From positions 1,160,501 through 1,224,500 of the forward strand of contig JADANN010000122.1 in NCBI GenBank assembly GCA_018806985.1: a stretch of 64,000 bases of DNA, read 5' to 3'. This stretch comes from Angiostrongylus vasorum. Its lineage: Eukaryota; Nematoda; Chromadorea; Rhabditida; Metastrongylidae. Positions 1-12,041 of this stretch are shown one piece after another. Both the position numbers and the translations under genes were made by a program. The notes below the pieces were generated by a model. The model saw only the letters and a list, made by a program, of their open reading frames with translations, searched no databases and was not told the DNA's origin. Position 1 is the stretch's first letter. Each line of letters starts with the position of its first letter.

Positions 1-1115
1 GCCTGATTGCACCTGAATTTTCGATGATAGTTAATCTAAAATGAGTCAACTGCTTCTGGTTGGTTGCAAAGAGCTGATATATTTGTACGAGTTGTTCATG
101 GATAAAATTTGAGGTTTGATTGCTAAAGAGATGAAGAAATAAGGGCTTATCCTGGGAACACACAAAAGTTGGTGATGGAATTATTAAGCCATTTGTTACA
201 TAAGGAAAGGTAGATGTATACCGACAAGTGGCATACAAGTGATTCGTTAGCTGAGAGTTTGTTCGGGAGGAAAACCCATCTGATTGGCACGCACTGGAAG
301 AACTGGTAAGGACTTTCCAATCAGTCCACCTACCAGATGCTGAGAAGAGCATGAGTGCGTAACAGATTTAGAGCGCTATAATCGTATTACGACGATCATA
401 TGGCGTCCTATTCTTAGTATATCAGAGAAATAGTACCTTCATCTATGTTCTTTTTAGTCTAGGCACGTGCGGATATCCTCCCCATATGTACAGAGGGCTT
501 CAGTCTAAAAGTTCGTAGCATAAATCTGTTTGAGTTTGATTCAAATAGATGAAATTCAACTTTGTAAACCTTCAAGTACCGATGTTGCTATGAGGTGTCA
601 CTCGAAAGTTAACGAAATGGAGAGGTTGTTTTGTCATTTATTATAAATGACGAAGATATCACATCTCCAGATCTGTTGCCGTACGTAATGTGTAGGTAGG
701 CAGTTGGCTGCAGCGAATGTAGTACACATGTCCGTTTAGAGCTTTCAGTATTGACGACGGAAGTGTAAAGCGTAAAGGTTATGGGTTGTAAAGGTTGTGA
801 ATTGTTCATAGGAATGGAAGGGTGTGCATGTTACGTTCACGAATTTCCATTCTTTACCGTAGTAACTTACTACTTTGGATAATGCTGCACTTATTTTTTC
901 ATTTGAACTCGTTAATTTTCGAATATCGAAAAATATTAAATAAAAAATGTTATAAAAATATTCATCATAAATCTCGTTCGCCGCAGAACATGCTGGAGTT
1001 ATATTCCGCTTAGTGGAAACGGCAGACCAAACTGATATGGTATTAACACATCGCAACGACATCCATTATTATTAATGCATGGGTTGTGTGGCGAAATGCG
1101 TAGTACCCATTGATG
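1..1115. other. No recognisable gene
   Basis: AT-rich sequence with several short open frames on both strands. None has a recognisable domain, a convincing splice-site pair or a consistent exon phase. I see no SINE head here. Confidence 0.5.
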
Positions 1116-1413
1116 TCAATACATCCTCCTATCGGTGGTTTATTTTGATGCACAGAGCTCTGTTGTTGTGCTCTGTTCTCATCCAATTAGTAGCCTATCC
1201 AAAGAGCAGTAAATTCTCAGCCAATGAGGAATCACTTGTATACCAGTTATCGATGTACAAATGCTTTCTTCATCCCTTCGATAAACCTCGTTGCGACGGA
1301 TTCTATTATCTCATTTGGATTCTATATTTAGTCCAGAATCTTGAGGCCTTTATCAACATGATACAAGTGTTCTCGCATTGATCTCAATACATCCTCCTAT
1401 CGGTGGTTTATTT
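1116..1413 (+). repeat. 30-bp perfect direct repeat (1116-1145 and 1384-1413)
   Basis: Two identical 30-nt copies, beginning TCAATACATCC and ending GGTGGTTTATTT, lie 268 bp apart in the same orientation. The stretch between them (1146-1383) reads as an open frame on the + strand but matches nothing I know. This could be the footprint of a small tandem duplication or of an inserted element. Confidence 0.7.
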
Positions 1414-1469
1414 GTGTTCATTCGTTGTGTTCGTAACGAATATTCATTCCCGACCATAACTGGCTGATA

Positions 1470-1475
1470 TTTATT
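1470..1475 (-). promoter_or_regulatory. Polyadenylation signal AATAAA
   Basis: On the minus strand an AATAAA lies about 160 nt beyond the TAA at 1635-1637. It is a plausible polyA signal for the terminal exon at 1635-1772. Confidence 0.45.
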
Positions 1476-1634
1476 TTTCCAACAGTTATGATAAATCATG
1501 GTAATTGTGTGAAATAGGTGGGTATAAAAAAATGATGAGATCGACGTAGGATAAGTTGCAAAACAGACTTCCAAATTCAGACAAGTGAGTTGAGATGGTG
1601 GACGAGTTTCAGCCAGTTCACCACCCACGAGAAA

Positions 1635-1772
1635 TTAGGCGTGTTTCTTGCGGACTCCAAGGGAGTTAGGCTTCGTCGCATATTTGTTAAAGGGCTTTAA
1701 AGCTGTTGAAAGCGCGTTCCAGGTCTCCATTTCTAAGATCCGTACTGCGTCTCCAACTCCGCCAATGAATTG
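1635..1772 (-). CDS. Orphan terminal exon of an unrecognised protein
   Basis: A strong 3' splice site (TTGTTTTTCAG) precedes an open block of 46 codons that opens in phase 0 and ends in TAA. The residues (QFIGGVGDAVRILEMET early, NSLGVRKKHA at the C-terminus) have normal protein composition, while the sequence upstream of the splice site reads like intron. An AATAAA follows about 160 nt downstream. I do not recognise the family and found no upstream exon between 1773 and about 2400, where RTE debris and a SINE begin. The gene may be cut by those insertions, or its other exons may lie further right. Confidence 0.45.
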   Translation of the reverse strand, partial: QFIGGVGDAVRILEMETWNALSTALKPFNKYATKPNSLGVRKKHA

Positions 1773-1929
1773 CTGAAAAACAAGAAAAAACTGCAATTGC
1801 ATCCGGCTGAAGCACACACAGCATGTGTTGAATACCTTAAACGTTGCTGAACAAGTTGAACAAGCAGAATTACGGCGATGGCTGCATCACTTCAAAATCT
1901 TAAGCCAACATCATTAAAGTACTCTAGGA

Positions 1930-2235
1930 ATCTTTGTACTACCCTTTGTCGTCCATGAAGCATATGATAGCGTTTAAACGAATGCCCTTTTATCAGTGCT
2001 TGTCGATCAAAGAGTACACCGCCCCTACATAAGAATTCTGGGCGATTTTTATTGCATGTGCAATATGAAAATTTCTTCTATCGGTGCTTTACCATCCTTA
2101 TTAGAAAAGGAGTCCAAAGGTGTGACACTAGTTTCCCAAAGCTGTTCATTTCAGCGAATCACACGTTTGGTACTTAAAAAGGCGTACGCAATGGTAGAAA
2201 ATTCCTATTATACTTTTTTGGTCGCCTTTTGACGT
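1930..2235 (+). mobile_element. RTE-type reverse transcriptase fragment (decayed)
   Basis: The frame from 1996 reads LVDQRVHRPYIRILGDFY, which resembles the stretch of RTE-clade reverse transcriptases between the first catalytic aspartate block and the GVRQGDT block. Frame breaks on both sides show it is dead. Other fragments of this kind occur at 3035, 14810, 28130, 29470 and 51830. Confidence 0.5.
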
Positions 2236-2419
2236 GTTCAAATAACCCAACCATGTGGAAAAAGGGCAATTTTTTTTCTATTTCACATCACGCATTGTGC
2301 AGATCCCAGCATTGCTTTGAGTTTGTTTCCCTTGCATCCATCATCCACGAAGGCCTTCGGATTTGCTCATGGGTTCAGCGAGCGTATGAAGATTTTTTTG
2401 TCTACTTTACGAATTTCAA

Positions 2420-2765
2420 GGGGCGGATAGCACAGTGGTAGTGATGCTGCTCATAACGAGCACGGTGCTGTTTCGATCCCCTCTTCGGACTCGCCAAGCC
2501 TGTCATGGCTCCAGAGTCGGAAAAGTGGTACCGGACTTTTTCGAGAAAAAAATCACTTTCTGCAATCAAATTTGGAGCGGTCTAGAACTGCTGTCTCAGG
2601 ACTCCAGTGAGAATCGACTCGACCAGCATTCTACAACATTCAAGATGAAATGGAACTCCTCAGGCAGCAGCCGAAACCACACGTAATAGTTTGAAGACTG
2701 GAGACGAGGAAGCGAATTGAATGCGAGAGGTGCTGGGATCCGCACAGCAGATGTGAAGACGGATC
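2420..2765 (+). repeat. SINE-B, tRNA-derived (sense)
   Basis: It starts GGGCGGATAGCACAGTGGTA (tRNA D-arm/A-box-like), followed about 40 nt later by a B-box-like GTTTCGATCCC. The rest is a roughly 300-bp body shared with copies at 6173, 26902, 29015 and 37252. It is a Pol III-type SINE, not a functional tRNA gene. A short antisense piece of the same body follows at about 2796-2860. Confidence 0.7.
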
Positions 2766-3034
2766 ATATAAAATAAAAAGTTGTAAAAAATTTACGAATT
2801 TCGTTCAATGCTGGTGGAGTCGATTCTCTCTGGAGTCCTAGAATAGCCGCGTTAGCACAGAAGTTCGTCGTCGGAATGCGCCATATCTTGTGGATTGAAA
2901 AGAGTGATTTGATCCCACATGAGATCAATACCACTTTCCTGATCCCAGAGGAAGGGAGGCTTGTTTGGCTCAGGGTGTGGTCGAACCAGATTATCGCGCG
3001 TGTCGAACGGCGTCACTATTGTGCTACTCAGTGC

Positions 3035-3100
3035 GAGGTGAAACAGTGCTGCAAATAAATCAGAACGAAATCCAGTTCATGAAAAGAACGAAGTGTTAGA
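3035..3100 (+). mobile_element. RT tail fragment
   Basis: The short peptide LQINQNEIQFMK matches the conserved xxINxxKTQFMK block near the end of RTE reverse transcriptases. It is also found at 14810-14890 and, as RIDRKKTQLMK-like sequence, at about 51890. Flanking frames are broken. Confidence 0.45.
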
Positions 3101-4140
3101 AACCCAAACAGTTACTAAATTCAGAACTTGGCGACCTGATAGAATCGAAACGCTGTACTGCATACCATCAGGAAAAAATCTCTTTATCAAAACTTATTTG
3201 ATTTCAAACTAAAGTTTTCTAAAGTGCAGAGCCATATTGTCAACGCATGTCGATGTGCGACGTCATGTGAGAAACAGGCAACGGTGGATTTCATTTGTGG
3301 TACATCAAGACTCTAAAACTAATAGGCAGTTGTACTAAGGAAGGTGTTAATATTTACCTCGTTCTACATCTCACTGAATCCCTATGATCGTCTGTTCTGT
3401 CTCTGAAGTCACAAGTTTCTACTCTCGAAAGTGATGCCTTCGTATGGATAGATATATTCTTTACGAAACCTTAAGAGGTGTTTCATTTGATGTTGATATT
3501 TGCTAGCTGTTGTGGAAGTGAAGTAGGCATACACCTGTTAGCGATTCAATGACCGACCAATCCATCTCTCTGACTCAATGACTGATCAGTCCATCTGTCT
3601 GGATGACACAACTCGTCTTGCCGGAGACAATATTGTCTGCGGCATCGATTGCTGGCGGAGGCAATGCTTCCATTGTCCTGCATCACTGACTCTCGGCATA
3701 AAAACAACCGCGCTCAAGTCAAGTTTCTTGACTCACCTTGGCTGATGTTCGATCAACCGTTAGTGGTTTTCCGTTCTGCACTTAGTGTGTGGTGCACTCT
3801 AATATTAACGTTGTTCTATCAAAAACGTTCTGCGTGCGTTTATATGTTTCCCGCCTTTAACACTACTTTGTAGGTTGTGTTCTCAATGGAGCTTAAACGT
3901 TGTGCATGGGAAGGACGGAAAATGATTCATGGAATTTGCTAGGACCTATTGATAAGCATTGATAAGATAGGCCTCGTTTGGTTATTATTATGGAAGTAGA
4001 CTTATTAAAACGACATCAGAATTGTTGTGTCATTATCTGTTCTTAAGATGACGCTATTTTTTCCTTTCAGCAAAAATTTTTTAAAAAAATCTTTGGGTAT
4101 CACAACGTAAACTTTTAATTAACTGCCTACTATAATTTTC
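3100..4140. other. No recognisable gene
   Basis: AT-rich sequence. The open frame at 3649-3873 (+) lacks recognisable content and has no supporting splice structure. No SINE head or retroelement motif was seen. Confidence 0.45.
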
Positions 4141-4203
4141 ACGCCAGGGTATGATGTGAAATACAACCACAACGATGCTGAGATATTCCCGAAATCTGAC
4201 ACT

Positions 4204-4286
4204 GAGCCAGATCGAACCACGACTACCCTTTCAGTGGGCTCGTGTATCACACACTGCACCACCGAAATCGTGGTTCGATCTGGCTC
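4204..4286. repeat. Perfect 19-bp inverted repeat
   Basis: GAGCCAGATCGAACCACGA at 4204-4222 is exactly reverse-complementary to 4268-4286, leaving a 45-nt loop. It sits just downstream of a fragment of the SINE-C 3' end (about 4145-4195). Confidence 0.75.
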
Positions 4287-4767
4287 GAGTACAAGTTTTG
4301 CGAATATCGCAGCACCATTATTAGACTTATTACCTAATTACTACTTTTTTCAGATATACTAGAAACATCCTATCTAGGCAATTTCTTCCTGATGTTTATT
4401 ATACATTGCAAACGTTCTCGTATATCCCTAACATTGATACTGGTACGTCGACCACACATACCTTGGCTCTTTAAGCACTTCATTACTTATTGCAGACACC
4501 ATTAAAATGTCAAGATATGGGATCTAGTCGTTCCATCACGAAAAAACCATTTTCGAGCTCATCAATCAACTCTTTACATATTATCTCATTTTTCTCATCA
4601 ACGCTCGTATTTCGAGCAGAGAAACAATTGAATAGTACGGGATCTCACGAAGCTTGAACTATGGAGTCCTGCAATGTGCTAGAAATTAATGAAAAATCCT
4701 TACAGTCGTCAATGTGTGACATGGAGCATCCCGCTTTGTTAACTTTTTATTTGCTGCCTACTACAAT

Positions 4768-5010
4768 TTTTCTATGGAAGGGTATCGTGCGAAATACAAC
4801 CACAGTGGTGCGAGATAGTTGCAAAACTTTAGACCGCAGGTATCTGCGGTGGGGAACGAACGCGCTATTACCCTTTTTAGGGGGTTACCACACCGTGCAG
4901 GTCCTTCGTTTCGCCTGTCTCTCAGTCAGTTTTCTATCGATCATTGCTATCGGCAGTCATCCATCAACGGGATTGGGAATGTCCCACTTTGTTTGTGTTG
5001 TTGAAGAAAC
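4768..5010 (-). repeat. SINE-C copy (antisense, truncated)
   Basis: It shares the block running from CGAAATACAACCACA through CCGCAGGTATCTGCGG to the CATCAACGGGATTGG region with copies at 18628, 18845, 40580, 43640 and 60490. The copy at 60490 carries the tRNA-like head that defines the family. Confidence 0.65.
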
Positions 5011-5514
5011 AACGTTTTCATTTCCTCTTCTTTCGGTTACGCTTTAAGTATGCATTCTCACATTATTTAAACCTCTAGTTTTTATGCAATTTTTAAAGCT
5101 TCGGAAAATACAACATCAATGTTGCATTTCCTTCCAAACGTTTGTCACCTTATAAACATGGCCTCGTTTCATGATTACTCACATGTTCTGCTCTTTTCGT
5201 ATAAATATACATTTGAATGAAGTTGGAAAATAATAAGTGGTTTTGACCTGTTTCCCAAACTGGGGTAGTTTTTACGGCTCTAGTGTTTGCAACCATCTGG
5301 ATTTCACTTATGGAGCTTTGCAAAAGCCTTTTTTTAACCAGTCTTCAAGAGACTCGCTTACCTCCGTTCTCCATTCCTTATGGGATCATTGGGTTATTGG
5401 ACTCACTTTTTGCATCGTGTGTAGAAAGTAGCACTGCTCACTGTCGATGTGTTAAATAAACACATTTTCATTGCATTTATTTGTATGTTCTCATGAACTG
5501 ATGAATTAAAAAAA

Positions 5515-5780
5515 GGGCGCGTTTGGCGCAGTGGTCAGGAGCGCCCTGCGACACACAGATGGGATCGATCCCCGCGCTCTTGGCTCACCAATTTTTCCAT
5601 CCCTCCTGGATCGGCAGATTGGTACCAGGCTTGTATGGGAGGATAGCAACACTGGCTCGATATATCGGTGGGGCCACCACGAGTTATTGTAAAGGCCAGA
5701 TATGCATTCAATAACCTGCTTAATGAAGTCCAGTGCATACCGCATACCTCAGGGATTAATCAGCGCCGAGAGCTTTATTC
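5515..5780 (+). repeat. SINE-A, tRNA-derived (sense)
   Basis: The head reads GTTTGGCGCAGTGGTCAGGA (A-box-like), with a B-box-like GGGATCGATCCC about 25 nt later. The conserved body ends in a CGCCGAGAGCTTTATTCTTT tail. The window holds eight copies, three sense and five antisense. Confidence 0.75.
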
Positions 5781-5804
5781 TTTATGTTTTATGAACTGAT
5801 TTTA

Positions 5805-5950
5805 TTGAGCTGATGCGAGGTTAGTATAATCGTCGTTGCTGTTGTTGTTGTCGATGTTGTCGTTGTTGTTGTTGTTGTTGGTCGATGACTGACGTTTCCG
5901 GCGAACTCGCCTTCCTCAGAGTCGTGCGTTTACGAGTGGAACTCTTGAGT
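5805..5950 (+). repeat. GACGTTTC-type MITE end with TTG microsatellite
   Basis: GAGCTGATGCGAGGTT, a (TTG)n tract, then a GACTGACGTTTCCGGCG...CAGAG end. The same arrangement occurs at 34110-34395, where the triplet tract is much longer. The triplet run is apparently carried by the element. Confidence 0.55.
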
Positions 5951-6172
5951 TTTGAGTTACTCTTCATTGCTTAATTACTACTCTCCCTTTCTCCATCTCA
6001 GAACAGCGTTCAGGTGTTTTGTGTAACATCTTCGTTTTCAGGTTTGGAATTCCGCTTGTGTGGAAACCAAAAATCCGCGGTGACAACCCACTCGTTTTTT
6101 CCTTTCAATGTTTCTTTTTGTTCACTTAGATCCATGGTTGAATAGTGGTGACGATATTATATATTAGGAAAT

Positions 6173-6560
6173 AAGTAGAGCAGTGGTAATGGTTCCGTTT
6201 ATTACGTGGACGACCTGATATACACAGGCGCTGGTTCGACGCACTTCAGGACTAACCAAACCTCTTCTTACTCCGGAATCGGGAAATTGATACCAGACCA
6301 GTTTGGGACACATCTGCTTCCTCTAATCAATTGAAGTGGGAACGCCCAAGCCTTGCTATCTCCGGATCTCCACGGAGATTCGACTCAACCAGCATTCAGC
6401 GACACTTATGACGAAAACGAAAAAATCCTCAAGCAGTTCCCAAGCCATACGCAAAAAACAATGTTCGAAAATCTTCGTCCATAGTCGATGCGAGGAAACC
6501 AACCGAATGCAAAAAGTGCTGGAATCCGCACCATGTGATAATTATGTCGGGTCATATAAT
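6173..6560 (+). repeat. SINE-B, tRNA-derived (sense)
   Basis: The head GTAGAGCAGTGGTAATGG is followed by GCTGGTTCGACGCA (B-box). The body matches the copy at 2420, including the GATTCGACTCAACCAGCATT block and the terminal GGGTCATATAATA. Confidence 0.65.
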
Positions 6561-6814
6561 ACTAATAATGAAAAAATATTCTATATTGTACTGCATTCTG
6601 CTCACAGGCACCTCTCACATTCTGATTTGCTGCTTCACATTTATCATTTCCTGGAGTCTCCAGGTTTGAGCGTGGGCTCACCTTAATTTTGAAGACTTGA
6701 TCTTCTTTAGGTGTCTCGGAACAACTCAACTAGAACGTTCCTGGATAGTACCTGGAGTCGAAACCAACAGTACAGATCTTTACTAATACAACGCACCTTT
6801 TTTCTTATTATAAA

Positions 6815-7090
6815 AGCCAACGATAGAGTTCGCGGCATTGATCAATGCTTGAGGAATGCGCCATGCATTTCATTTCATCAAGCATCATTATAGCTCACTG
6901 AATGCATATCTGGCCTATACTCGCGGTGTCCTACCGATGTATCGAGTCGGTGCTGCTATCCTCCCAGACAGGTCTGGTACCAATTTGCCGACTTCGACAG
7001 GATGGAAGACTTGGTGTGCATGCGGTTCGGGGTCCAATCCATGTGTGTACTGCGGGGCACCTCTAGCCACTGCGCTACACGCCTCTTTTT
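6815..7090 (-). repeat. SINE-A (antisense)
   Basis: Reverse complement of the family at 5515. The AACGATAGAGTTCGCGGCATT end is at the left and the tRNA-like head (GCCACTGCGCTACACGCC on this strand) at the right. Confidence 0.65.
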
Positions 7091-7094
7091 AGCT

Positions 7095-8635
7095 TTTCCT
7101 GTATATTGAGATGAAATTTTGATTTTATGGAACTAAGAGACCGTATTTTCTTCTCTTGTTTTCATCGAGGCTCGTATTTCAAAAAAGCGGAGTATTGGAC
7201 AAACAGGATTTCATCCAACACAAGTCTACGATCTCCCAGAATGTGTCATTGATGTTAATGACTGCCGGGCTTTTTGTTAGGATCTTTCGGAAACCCAAAT
7301 TTCGTCTTCGACTTTCAAATTCAACGTCTTCAACAACAACATTGGCATCTCCACCGTCTCAGTTCTTCAACCACAACAAAAACATCTTTCAACAAATTGA
7401 AACAAATTCCAACTTTTTATGAAACTCGGATGATGGTTGAGTTTTTGGCAGCTTCAAATTTGGTTTTTAATAATACTTTTTGCGAAAAAGCCTCTCATAG
7501 TAGTCAGTTTTTTGACACATCAGTAAGACGCCTACTTTTAGTTGTTTCCTGGACTTGAGAAGTTGACAAATTCACACGTTAATAGAAGAGACTTCTTCCT
7601 ATTGTCCTAATGGCTCAGCCAATCTTTATAAAATGTCAGTTTAACTTTTTAACCTGTTAAAGACAGGATTTCGAAGAATCCGAGACGCAGTTTAGATTTC
7701 AGATTTTTCAAACATAAATGCGACGACCGAAAACATCATTAGTGCATTGGGCAATTTGCTAGGCGAAAACACGATTATTCAATCTCTTCAATATTCGAGA
7801 TGGGTGCCTTGACGAAAAAATGAGCAACAAGGGGTTTTATGTGCTCCAAGAATCATAGTCTTATAGGTGTAAAATAAGAAGAGTTCAGTCTTGTTGTTAA
7901 AGGTCTAGAGATTCTAATAATTCACTTGACAAAGTCCAAGATGAGCAAATATATGCTTCTTTAAAGTTCAGTGGGTAAATTGCGTCGGCATCTATGACTC
8001 ACATATGACTCATTCTGGCGGAGACGTGTTAAACAGTTAGTAGAGGCTCGTGTGAAGAGAATATCCTTGTCTCTTATGGATGAGATTCTAACTAACCCAT
8101 CATCTGTGAGCAATCTCAGGGCGGCAAATGATTGAACAGATTGAATTCACATTCGCTGCATTAGCGAAGAGAGGCAAATATGATTTGAACACAGATGTTG
8201 CAGTGAATTTTTTTCCTTATAGATTGACTTTGTAGCCTTAACCATTTTTTTCTTCCCCCGGGAATGAAATGTGGGTTATTTTCACGTTAGAAACCCAACC
8301 ACAGGAGAATGAACTTATCCAGCAGTGCTTGATTTACTGTAGATCGGTATGGACGCGCCTTTCATGTCCAATAACCTTAAGGAGCCCTTTGTAAAACTGA
8401 CATCAGAACTTGTTTGCGATCCTTATTTTCGAACATGTTTCATATGGAGAGGCTATACAAGGATCACATTTGGAAAACAATGGAAGTTAACAGTTATGAA
8501 ATAAATAAATTTCTTTTTTTGGATAGAGTGCCTTGAAATAAGTTTATCATCTTCAAAACAACCCTCATAATGATTTTCTAAAACCGTGCCTCCAGCTCAT
8601 AATGAATTATTCATATTCTGGTAAAAAACACCAAG
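7095..8635. other. No recognisable gene
   Basis: Two overlapping + strand frames at 7156-7558 are S/T/Q/N-rich because of a CAACAACA-type stretch near 7335. I saw no splice sites joining them to other blocks and treat them as chance. The remainder to 8635 is plain AT-rich sequence. Confidence 0.4.
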
Positions 8636-8639
8636 GAAA

Positions 8640-8830
8640 CAACGCCTTATTAGATTATCAAGCTAATACGAGGTTTATAAAAGTTTTGTTCGCCTAACGT
8701 TTTGGCGCCTTCGTCTCCTTCAGAGCTTCGTTGATCGAATCGAAGGTCCGGTTGTTGTCACAATATGGTCTTTGTAGGCGCATCAAGTCAAATCTTCTGG
8801 AGTGGAGCACCGCTCGAAGTAACACCACAA
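8640..8830 (+). repeat. Foldback/MITE family D end
   Basis: AAGCTAATACGAGGTT at the edge, then CGCCTAACGTTTTGGCGCC...TTCAGAGC and a GGAGTGGAGCACCGCTCGAA body. Matching ends occur at 27795, 45176 and 53757. The GTTTCGACGTCTTC core is diagnostic. Confidence 0.55.
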
Positions 8831-9489
8831 TCGTTTAATATTATCTGTGAAACAACTGGCTTAAACGATATGTAGTCAAGCTTGAGACGACAAGACAAAC
8901 CGGTAACACCTTAGGTATAAGAGGATTATGTTGTTACAAATTTTTCTTTTTTATTTTCTTCACTTTCTCTAATAGGAATTTTCTTTCTATTTTGTCAAGT
9001 TGATATGAAGTTCATAAGATCTCGTCACTTTGTTTAGGGAGAACCTTTAAGGGAGGAGGGAAGAGCGAACCCAGTAGAATTAGTGCGCATACGTTTTCCA
9101 TTGCGTAGTAGAAATTTCTAGAGGTTCTTTTTATTCGAAAGGTGTACAGTTTTATAATCGGTGGACAGGCGACCATTCATTTGATCAGTAGAAAAGAAGT
9201 TCAGCAATTTTTGGCGTTCAGTGCTTAACTAGGGAGTCTGTCTTTTTCTTAAAAAATGAAGCACCAATTTTTGTTACTTCCTCGTTCTTTACTTTGAAAC
9301 CTTTCAAACGATCTTATTTTTTTTACCTACATGCGTTGCTTCTCTTTCGTACCCTCGTTTTTAGATTTTTTCTTCCTTCGAAGTCAAGGAAATCAAATCC
9401 CAGGACCGACTTTATTTTAATGTTGGCACTCATCAGTGATTTGCTGTTCTGATTGATGAGCAAACACGTGATTGGGATTACAGCATTTA

Positions 9490-9865
9490 TTAATACAGAA
9501 TAGCTCACGTTTCGGCAGTTTCGGCTTCTTCAGAACCTGCAAAGGTCAAATTGACACGCAATCTACTCAGCCAAACGCTTTCATGAGCTCAGCAAATAAG
9601 ACTTAACACATAAATTTGCTTTCGCGTAATAAACAGCTCCTTTTAAATATCCACCGTTTTCTTCGCTGTAAATCTTCCAGTAATTTGGTGCAGACTAGCC
9701 GCCCAGAGTGTTGCATAGGCTAGATATGTGTCTGGGTCAGGTCAGAGAATCAGCTCGAGGTATGGCTCTAAGTCCCGCATGATCACAAGACACTCCTCCT
9801 TGCGGTTCATTTGTGGATTTCTGGAATTTATCCAAAGCGCTTGGAAAGTTCTACCCGCTAATATT
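9490..9865. repeat. Composite repeat (GTTTCGGC end plus repeat H)
   Basis: 9505-9590 carries a GGCAGTTTCGGCTTCTTCAG...AAGGTCAAATTGACACGCA block shared with 28495-28580. 9695-9865 is the reverse complement of a block containing AATTTATCCAAAGCGCTTGG, which is shared with 10835-11035 and 28655-28820. Confidence 0.5.
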
Positions 9866-10001
9866 TTGGATTCCTGTGTGAACATAGTGCGTTTTACTTA
9901 AGAACCTTCTCCGTTATGTTTCTGTGTCCTGTGTGCTCCTAGTGGAGTATTTGGTTTCAATTTAAGTTTACCGTATAAATGTTGCTTCACATGGACGCAC
10001 A

Positions 10002-10517
10002 GTGATCTCAGTGGACGTGTGGGACGCATCTACCCACTTCGCCAATTTATTCGTCCCCACACGCTTTGTAAGACATTGGGTGCACTGTACCCGAACCCAT
10101 ACACTGTCCCTACCGTTAGAGCATATTATACAAATTTTCGTTGTGGATAGACGGTCATGTAGACACCGGCTAACCAACTGGCGTCTGTACCCGCCGTTCT
10201 TAAACAACATTTTACTTTATTATTACATGACCTGTCATCACATCTATACGATTACCAGCACTTCTTGTATTCGATTCTTTTCCCTTGTATTCATCGTTCA
10301 CAAAAGTTATAAAACATTTTGGGTGTTCATTGGGCTGCTGTTTGAGAATTTCGTCTTCTTTTTTGATCGTGGTAGAATGCTGGTCGAGTTGATTCCCCTT
10401 GCAATTTTGGAATTATTCATATTGGAAGAGAATATGGGGAAAGGTTCGCTTATAGAAAAAAACGTAAAAAAACTTCTTAAGAACGACCAGTCTGAAGCAT
10501 TCGATAACAGTGACTGA
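10002..10517 (+). other. Long open frame, probably not a gene
   Basis: A 171-codon frame is open here. Its 3' half contains an antisense SINE-B piece (about 10345-10405, TAGAATGCTGGTCGAGTTGA), and the 5' half has no recognisable domain. Composition is hydrophobic and F/L/H-rich, typical of AT-rich chance frames. Confidence 0.3.
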
Positions 10518-10834
10518 AATACTACCGAGCACTCTCAGACGGCAGCTAGTTCGCACCCGCCTCTATGAACGTGTATGCACATCACCAAATTGTATATTAT
10601 GAGCTAACGGTGGAGACGGTGATTGCATGAGTTCAGGTACAGTTTGTCTGATCTCTTGTGAGGCTTGTGATGGTGCCGAATAATTTAGCGAAGCGAGTAA
10701 GCCATTGTGCATCCGTATAAGTGAAGACGTAGACAGTTAAGGTAAAGTTGGAGAAAGCACTCCGCTAGGTGCTCACTGGATACGGAGACATAATAGTAAA
10801 GACTGTGAACTGAAAAATCATTATTCTCGCTCAC

Positions 10835-11035
10835 GAGACGAAAACAGCAGTGCATAAAACTCTTGAAGCGTTTTGGAAAAATTCCAGAAATCCAAATATG
10901 ACCCATAAGCAGGAGTGTCTTGTGATCACTCGTAACCTAGTGCCATACTTCAGGCTGATTCTCTGACTTGAGCCAGGAATATTCTTCACCCATCTAATAG
11001 TCTTTGTAGCTGGCCTCTACTATGCAATTTTTTCT
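10835..11035 (+). repeat. Repeat H copy
   Basis: TTGGAAAAATTCCAGAAATC ... CTTGTGATCACTCG ... CAGGCTGATTCTCTGAC matches 28655-28820 in the same orientation and 9695-9865 inverted. Confidence 0.5.
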
Positions 11036-12041
11036 ACTATGCTGCCGTCAGCATCATTAGAGTTAGAGTTTAAATTAAAAATCTTTTGACGTCCTATCGA
11101 TCCTATAGCTGACGACAAAAGAAAAGATTTGGTCGACTGCTGAACAATATCTCAGCATCATTAGAGTTAAAGAGACTTTATCAAACCATGATTCTTGAAT
11201 TCTAATCAAACATTGATCTTTTCTTTGTACACTTCTGGTCCTATCAATATAGCACTGAGTGGAGAAAGCTTTTTTTTTCGAGTTGTGACTGTTTTCTCTG
11301 CCATCCGTCCCTTTTCTTCCCAGGCAAAGGGGCGGATCAGTTTGTTAGCTCATGTGACACGCTTGCTTTCGGCAGACTAAGCGGCCTTAGGATTCCACTC
11401 CGCATCTTCATCGAATATTAACTTGTCTCTTTCACATTAGCTGGTATGGGAAATTTGGTGGTCTATAAATGGAAAACCATGTCTGTCTGAGAGTTTTTCT
11501 CATTTTAATATAGATTTGTTTTCTTTTTTTACAATGCTTTCTCTTCCTTTTCCTTCTATGTACAATTCTTTTCGTTTTCTTTTTCGAATATTTTATATAT
11601 TACCTTTTTTTGAGAACGTCTTCTTCGGCTTCGTATTATAAGAAAGTGTTAACATGCTTAATATTTTGAAAAATGGTTGAAAAACTTTCATTCTTCCTCG
11701 ATAGCTTTGTTCTCATGGTCATCCTTTTCATTCTATTTTTTTTTCGTTCCTATCAACAAAATATGCTTGATTAGTGAGCGGAGCAACATTTTCTTTTACA
11801 TCGATGCAAGAGCTTTCCGTTTCCTTTTACTCCTTACTTAGTTGTAAGTGAGCTTCATTTCTTATCACCATTTCTTCTCCTTTCTGTTTGAGCTTGACGG
11901 CAATGAAACATTGTCCTGAAAAATTTCCAGGTTTTGTTTTGTCAGTCTTGTGTTCTTGGTCTTGTCTTTCGGACTTTTTTTTTCCTTCGTCCCATCTTTA
12001 ATTCATTTCTTAGTGTTCATGGTTCCCTTTTTTTTCCTTAG

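Noticed and set aside
5515..5600. tRNA genes at SINE heads (5515, 2420, 60490 and others)
   Set aside because: A- and B-box-like motifs are present but the cloverleaf arms and acceptor stem do not close, and each continues into a repeat body. They are SINE heads.
10002..10517. 171-codon plus-strand open frame as a gene
   Set aside because: Part of it is antisense SINE-B sequence. Composition is that of AT-rich chance frames and it has no splice or family support.
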